Assembly: GCA_016788865.1 (NCBI GenBank)
Contig: JAEUSB010000108.1
Coordinates: 1-64,000 of the forward strand
Length of the DNA: 64,000 nt
From: Leptospirales bacterium
GTDB lineage: Bacteria; Spirochaetota; Leptospiria; Leptospirales; Leptonemataceae
Direction: 5' to 3'
Every line of letters starts with the position of its first letter. Position 1 is the stretch's first letter. Both the position numbers and the translations under genes were made by a program. Positions 59,595 to 64,000 of the stretch are shown one piece after another. The notes under the pieces were generated by a model that saw only the letters and a program-made list of their open reading frames with translations, was not told where the DNA came from and did not search any database.

Positions 59595-62225
59595 TCAACG
59601 AGAACGGCTAACAGGAGGTTTATAAATTTCCTGGGTAACTTTTTTTCCCGTAAGGGACTCGAGAGCCTTGAAAATAAATTCTTCCTCCGTCATTCCTCTT
59701 TGCTTGATCATCTCAAGAATCGTCATGTTCGACATTGCCGAAAGTTGTTCTAAGTCAACTTTCCAAATTCCGCTCTCAAGGTAAAAGTGAAAGGGAGCCG
59801 TTTCCTTGCCGCCTCGAGAAACGGAAACTTTCGCAAATTTATCGTTTATGGTTACCTTTTCCACACGCAAGTCTATGACGGACGACTTTCCAATCATTCC
59901 ATTCTCTACGCCATATACGAAAACAGATTCTCCGGAATAGTCACGGCTCAGTAACTTTTCCGTCGGCGTTCGCGCTCGCATCGACAAGGCCATAAGTCGA
60001 TTCATAAATGACAGTTTCAGAAGTGTCGCCTTGTCAGCCTCACGCGCGTGCGCAAATATGGAAGCAAACCACTTAAGAGTCTGCGAATTCACGTAGCGAA
60101 CTGCAGTCTTGCCATCGGAGTTCAGAATCGCTTTTTGATACGCAAGAAACGATTTCTCCGGGTCCGATGTTTGAGATGCAGGTTGAATTGTGGCTTGAGT
60201 TGTTTTTGCGAAAAGCCCAGGTACAAAAAGGTCGCGCGGAATTTCTTCAATAGACAGAAGCTTACTTGTGCCGCCCTGACGGAATACAACTCTTGATTTC
60301 AGATTCGCATCCGCAGTGTCAAAGCGACCGTCGGGCGTGTAAAAAATCGTGCCGGACTCAAGGATACGCAGAGTCCCCACATGCTCCATGGATGGCAGGG
60401 AGTAAATACGAAGCGTGTCATCGCCGGCGTGACCTGCGATTGCCAATTTTCCGTCTGCGGAAAATTCTACTGACTCAGGGTAATGGGAATGGCCTGCGCT
60501 GCTTCCAATAAATCTGCCTGTAACTGAATCGTGCAGCTTGACGGACCTGTCTGCGTCACCTGGCAGCAGAAGGAAGCGTCCGTCGCTAGACAGCGCGTTA
60601 CCAGTTACACCCCGCTTCGGTCCGGGGGCGACCCTTGATACGCGCGGGTCCGCTACACTGATGAATTGGATGAGACTGGCATCACCGTCAAACGTAAGTG
60701 CAATCAATGTACTTGCATCGCGCGAAAACAAAAGTGAATCCAGGTGGCTGAGGGGTTGCACCAAGCGAGCAACTAGCCGCCCGGTCCGGGTAGACCATAC
60801 AGTCATCGAATGCGCGACTACCTCGATGGCGCAGAGGCTGCCGTCAGCCGATAAGACGACCGTACGAGGCCCTGATTCGACTGCAAACTTTTGTAGAACG
60901 GAACCGTTCTCAGTACTCACAACAATCACCTGATTTTCGGGGCCGATGATTGCGGCGAGTTTTCCGTCAGCAGAAAAATCGGCAGGATAACCGACAGCCT
61001 CCGGGAAGTCCAACTTTCGCAACAGCGATCCGTCTTGCGTGTTCCAGGTTTCGATAGAACGGGAAGCTGCGGTGAACGCCCGTTTTCCGTCGGCGCTGAA
61101 AGCAACATCATAAGCGCTCGCCCCCTGCCGAAGCCGTTTCACCAGCCTACCTGTAGTGAAATCAATCAGGTAGACAGAATCGGAATGAGCAACCAGTAGA
61201 GTACTACCGGCGGGAGAGATGCGTACATGTGAGGTTTTGTCGTGCCAGCCTTCGGTCTTCCGAGCCAGGCCACAGTCGCTGGCGCGAAGAATGGAAGCAT
61301 TACGCTTATGATCGGCCAGAACGATGTGCTTTCCATCTCTGGTAAATTGAGCCGCATTGCCGGTTGCTTTGGTCTCGCACAGAGTCTTGCCGGACGCAAT
61401 GTCAATCAAGTGTGATCCGAATTGTTCCGGGGTCATCTTCCCATTTACAAAGCCTTTAACCGCGAATACGGACTTCCCATCCGGCGACAGCGCGACGACT
61501 TGAAGGTTTGTCTGATTTGTTAAACGAGCTATCCTCTCCCCGGTGCGCGTGTTCCAGACTCGAATCCCTTCGTCGTCCCCAACTGTGACGATGCGGCTTC
61601 CGTCCGCGGAAAAGTCCATGTCGCGAATCCATTTTGAGTGAGCGATAAACTCTCTTACTTTGGTACCGGCATCATTGTAAATCGCAACCGATCCTTCAGC
61701 GGGTTGTCCCGCAACCCATTTGCCATCCGTGGTTGTTTCCATCAAAGGGGTGGCCAATCTTCCGATCTCTTTCCCTGTTTCAGGTGAAATGGCGATGGTA
61801 TAATCGAACTGGCTGACAAGCGCCCGCTTCCCGGAAAATCTAACATAAACAGAACGATCCTGCATGTTGGCCGCGAGTACGCGCGAGACTCCTGTTTCTA
61901 TATCCCAGAGCCGGACCGTCCTGTCCTCACTGCCTGAAAGAGCGAATCGACTGTCCGCTGAGAATGCCACAGATGAAACAACGAATGTATGCCCGGAGAA
62001 CACTCGAATCAAACGCCCGGTTTTAAAATCCCAGAGCCGCACGGTCCAATCCTCGGCACCGGTCAGCACGAACCGACTGTCAGGCGAGACTGCAACGGAT
62101 GTGATGCGGCTTGCATGCCCGAGCTGCTCCACAAGAAGCGGCTTGCCGGGTCGCTCGGATTCGTTTGCGGAGGCCGCGTGAAAGCAGAACGCGGAGAGAA
62201 GAAAGGTCAAAAGCAACAGTCGCAT
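59595..62225 (-). CDS. Exported WD40-repeat beta-propeller protein
   Basis: An 876-residue protein with a signal peptide (MRLLLLTFLLSAFCFHAASA). At least twelve WD40-like blades follow (for example ITSVAVSPDSRFVLTGAEDWTVRLWD and VSSVAFSADSRFALSGSEDRTVRLWD), so probably two propellers covering about 30-660. The C-terminal ~200 residues are mixed helix-strand, with a NTF2-like or DUF-type region (HFYLESGIWKVDLEQ). WD40 proteins with export signals are unusual in bacteria and act as binding scaffolds. The ATG at 62225 begins the signal peptide; a TTG at 62264 is in frame. Part of its C-terminal coding region is duplicated at 57431. Confidence 0.8.
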   Translation of the reverse strand: MRLLLLTFLLSAFCFHAASANESERPGKPLLVEQLGHASRITSVAVSPDSRFVLTGAEDWTVRLWDFKTGRLIRVFSGHTFVVSSVAFSADSRFALSGSEDRTVRLWDIETGVSRVLAANMQDRSVYVRFSGKRALVSQFDYTIAISPETGKEIGRLATPLMETTTDGKWVAGQPAEGSVAIYNDAGTKVREFIAHSKWIRDMDFSADGSRIVTVGDDEGIRVWNTRTGERIARLTNQTNLQVVALSPDGKSVFAVKGFVNGKMTPEQFGSHLIDIASGKTLCETKATGNAAQFTRDGKHIVLADHKRNASILRASDCGLARKTEGWHDKTSHVRISPAGSTLLVAHSDSVYLIDFTTGRLVKRLRQGASAYDVAFSADGKRAFTAASRSIETWNTQDGSLLRKLDFPEAVGYPADFSADGKLAAIIGPENQVIVVSTENGSVLQKFAVESGPRTVVLSADGSLCAIEVVAHSMTVWSTRTGRLVARLVQPLSHLDSLLFSRDASTLIALTFDGDASLIQFISVADPRVSRVAPGPKRGVTGNALSSDGRFLLLPGDADRSVKLHDSVTGRFIGSSAGHSHYPESVEFSADGKLAIAGHAGDDTLRIYSLPSMEHVGTLRILESGTIFYTPDGRFDTADANLKSRVVFRQGGTSKLLSIEEIPRDLFVPGLFAKTTQATIQPASQTSDPEKSFLAYQKAILNSDGKTAVRYVNSQTLKWFASIFAHAREADKATLLKLSFMNRLMALSMRARTPTEKLLSRDYSGESVFVYGVENGMIGKSSVIDLRVEKVTINDKFAKVSVSRGGKETAPFHFYLESGIWKVDLEQLSAMSNMTILEMIKQRGMTEEEFIFKALESLTGKKVTQEIYKPPVSRSR

Positions 62226-62533
62226 GGGTTTGAAAATCAGATTCAAACTCCCCGGCCGCGACAATACAGGTGAAAACTCGGGCTAATCAGCTTTGCGATC
62301 ATTACAATTCCTTTAGTATCTGAGCTGCGGGCCTTCCATCTCGTCATTCTATTTTTTGATTGCAGAGGAGGACCATGAACAATCACACTCGTGCATTCTT
62401 TCGAACTCCCGATTGCCCAACTCCTGTCCTGAGGGTGAAGTCTTTCTTGAGTGTGAAAGAGCCAGGAAGCGTGCAACCTTGGTCATGGCTACCACGTCTA
62501 AGCTACGTTTCTACAAGAAGCTGGAGTCCAACT
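62226..62533 (+). other. Divergent spacer with an unused strong ribosome-binding site
   Basis: This spacer separates the WD40 gene from the last gene. AGAGGAGG (62363-62370) stands just before an ATG at 62375 that is in frame with the gene starting at 62534, without stops between. It would add 53 polar residues in front of the signal peptide. No other feature is seen. Confidence 0.45.
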
Positions 62534-64000
62534 ATGCGATTTGCCTTCCGTATTCTCGCCCTATCTTCGTTTGCGCTGGCTTCAGGGCCCGCTGAGGCTG
62601 ACTCTGTAGCGTCAGCAATGGCGGCCAGAGCACAAAAGTATTCCGTTCCCGTGCCAGGGGGGCATTACGTCGGCAAGAATGATCCCACTTACACCTACTC
62701 CATGTCAGACGGGTATCTGACCAAACCAATCCTTGTGGTTTGCAAGAGCGGGCAGAGATTTCTTGCATACAATGACTCCGATTGGAACGGTCGCATAGTA
62801 CTTCTCGACAACAATTTCAAAGTTCAAAAAGAAATCGTAAGGCTCAGCAACAAAAGAATCCAGGACATGATTGCGGATGAGGATTCCGTTGTGGCTCTTC
62901 TGGCTGAATTCACCCCCAAGCGGGAGAACGGATATGTGGATCGCGAAATCCACACGGCGCACATTGAAAAATACAATCTGACTGGTGGAAAAATTTTCTC
63001 AACAAGAATCGTTGGAACACTTGAATATAAGAAAGAAGGCGACCAGGGAATATCATCGAGCTTTGCCGCGTTCAATATTTCGAAAGGCAAAACTCAATAT
63101 GCAACATACTTTACCACTTACCGCAGATGGCGGGATGGCATCACACACCAGAGCGAGTACCTTGCCCTTTTTGATCGATCGTCCGGCAAACTGGAAATGG
63201 ATCCTGAAAATAAAAAATACGCTCTGGGCTTCACGTGGAACGTAAGTCATAGCTTTAGGCCCAGATTCGTATTCGATGGCGAGCGTTTTGTCATGGCGAA
63301 AGTGGGAGACGCATATCCCAGAGGTTTTGTAGTAGAAAGTTTTCCGAGACAAAAGCAGAACATGGTGGTTGCAGTTCCGCCGGCTGCACAGGGTGAGACA
63401 TACCAGGAAGTTGCAGTCAGTACGGGAGATCTTTATGGAAGAAACGGCAATGCCTGGGTTGTTTTCGATTCTGCAATCGGTAGATCCAGCTATGATATCG
63501 GTTTGGTACGAGTGCAGGGTGGAAACGTTGGCGCGCCAATCTGGCTTACCAATTCATCCGGCATCAGGGAAAGAATCCCGCGGATAACTGCTTATGGCAA
63601 AAACTTTTTGATCATCTGGGGCGTGGACACCGGAAAACAGAAATGGTATCCAGCTAACGCGGATATTCAATTGCAGGCTGCCATGATTGGCGAATCCGGG
63701 AATCTGATTTCAGCACCGGCCAACTTTGGTGGAAAGGGTGAGTTTAAAATGCGCGGTGACGCACGCTTTTTTGAGATTCCTGAAGCTGGAATTGGATGGG
63801 TGAATGATCATACAGGGGATGCCAGCAAACTTGAAATCGTCTTCATTCCCTACGACGGGGTTCAGCCACCACAGAATACAAATCAGACAACAGAAATAGA
63901 TCAGCCCTCGATCAATGCGGATCTGAATTATCCATTGCTCGATGCGATCTACGAAGGTCAGGAGTCAGACGCAATCCGCTTGCTTTCACAGGGCGCGGAC
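62534..64000 (+). CDS. Exported propeller-like protein with ankyrin repeats (3' end outside window)
   Basis: The frame runs open from 62534 to the window end (489 codons). A signal peptide (MRFAFRILALSSFALASGPAEA) is followed by about 400 residues of beta-rich sequence with short recurring hydrophobic strands (RFLAYNDSDWNGRIVLLDNN, FLIIWGVDTGKQKWYP), probably a propeller. From about residue 470 an ankyrin repeat begins (NYPLLDAIYEGQESDAIRLLSQGAD) and is cut by the edge. GGAG seven bases before the ATG and the signal peptide decide the start; an in-frame ATG at 62375 with a stronger ribosome-binding site is the alternative. It resembles the ankyrin protein at 37737 in ending exported repeats with ankyrin units. 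Confidence 0.8.
   Translation, partial: MRFAFRILALSSFALASGPAEADSVASAMAARAQKYSVPVPGGHYVGKNDPTYTYSMSDGYLTKPILVVCKSGQRFLAYNDSDWNGRIVLLDNNFKVQKEIVRLSNKRIQDMIADEDSVVALLAEFTPKRENGYVDREIHTAHIEKYNLTGGKIFSTRIVGTLEYKKEGDQGISSSFAAFNISKGKTQYATYFTTYRRWRDGITHQSEYLALFDRSSGKLEMDPENKKYALGFTWNVSHSFRPRFVFDGERFVMAKVGDAYPRGFVVESFPRQKQNMVVAVPPAAQGETYQEVAVSTGDLYGRNGNAWVVFDSAIGRSSYDIGLVRVQGGNVGAPIWLTNSSGIRERIPRITAYGKNFLIIWGVDTGKQKWYPANADIQLQAAMIGESGNLISAPANFGGKGEFKMRGDARFFEIPEAGIGWVNDHTGDASKLEIVFIPYDGVQPPQNTNQTTEIDQPSINADLNYPLLDAIYEGQESDAIRLLSQGAD

Noticed and set aside
1-64000. CRISPR arrays, tRNA or rRNA genes, insertion sequences, integrases
   Set aside because: No short spaced direct repeats, cloverleaf-type sequences, rRNA-like stretches or transposase motifs were recognised; the only tandem repeats are those of the propeller gene.

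Overview
The window most resembles a chromosomal segment of a free-living spirochaete of the order Leptospirales, perhaps close to Leptonema or Turneriella. This is inferred from gene content, not from a marker gene. The evidence is four 7TM-DISM receptors, class III adenylate cyclases with GAF or 7TM-DISM inputs, RsbW-like ATPase domains fused to receptors, PF00839-type cysteine-rich repeat proteins, ankyrin proteins and many lipoproteins. Base composition is about half GC. I found no rRNA, tRNA, CRISPR array, insertion sequence or phage gene.

Layout. 1-4.0 kb: an AraC-type regulator cut by the window edge, a DinB/YfiT protein, a phosphotransferase-ATPase fusion, a CBS protein and an M23 peptidase. 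4.0-5.9 kb: a compact metal-response unit (cupredoxin lipoprotein, CorE-like ECF sigma factor with cysteine motifs, His-rich DUF4396 membrane protein); the two target genes share a promoter motif, GTAACC-N15-CGTTTC. 6-7.7 kb: an SDR oxidoreductase with its AraC regulator. 7.8-13.1 kb: two exported proteins and a membrane-bound sigma-54 activator; the activator and an alpha/beta-hydrolase-like exported protein are divergent, and the region between them holds a near-consensus sigma-54 promoter and a dense cluster of TGTCCG/CGGACA half-sites. 13-20.4 kb: a frameshifted TPR protein, a Cys-rich repeat protein, an ECF42-type sigma factor operon (sigma, YCII/DGPF protein, membrane protein, gutted amidase), an ankyrin protein and an exported protein. 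20.5-27.6 kb: a large lipoprotein, an HscC/J-protein chaperone pair, a CPBP protease and an ankyrin protein. 27.6-41.1 kb: a GGDEF-EAL protein, a second Cys-rich repeat protein, several proteins of unknown role, two DUF1963-type proteins, a STAS protein, a membrane AraC regulator and an ankyrin-thioredoxin-LamG-ankyrin protein. 41.3-62.2 kb: a signalling-rich stretch with four 7TM-DISM receptors ending in an RsbW-like ATPase (two), an adenylate cyclase or a histidine kinase, plus a GAF-cyclase and a split PAS kinase, interleaved with lipoproteins and beta-propeller proteins. The last gene, a propeller-like plus ankyrin protein, runs off the 3' edge.

The window carries an unusual load of broken genes and debris: single-base frameshifts (13.2, 34.3 and 40.1 kb), a sigma factor whose expected start codon is GTT, an in-frame gutted amidase, a kinase missing the middle of its sensor, and duplicated fragments of neighbouring genes (47.3 and 57.4 kb). 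Some single-base lesions lie in homopolymers and could be assembly errors; the larger deletions and duplicated fragments look biological.
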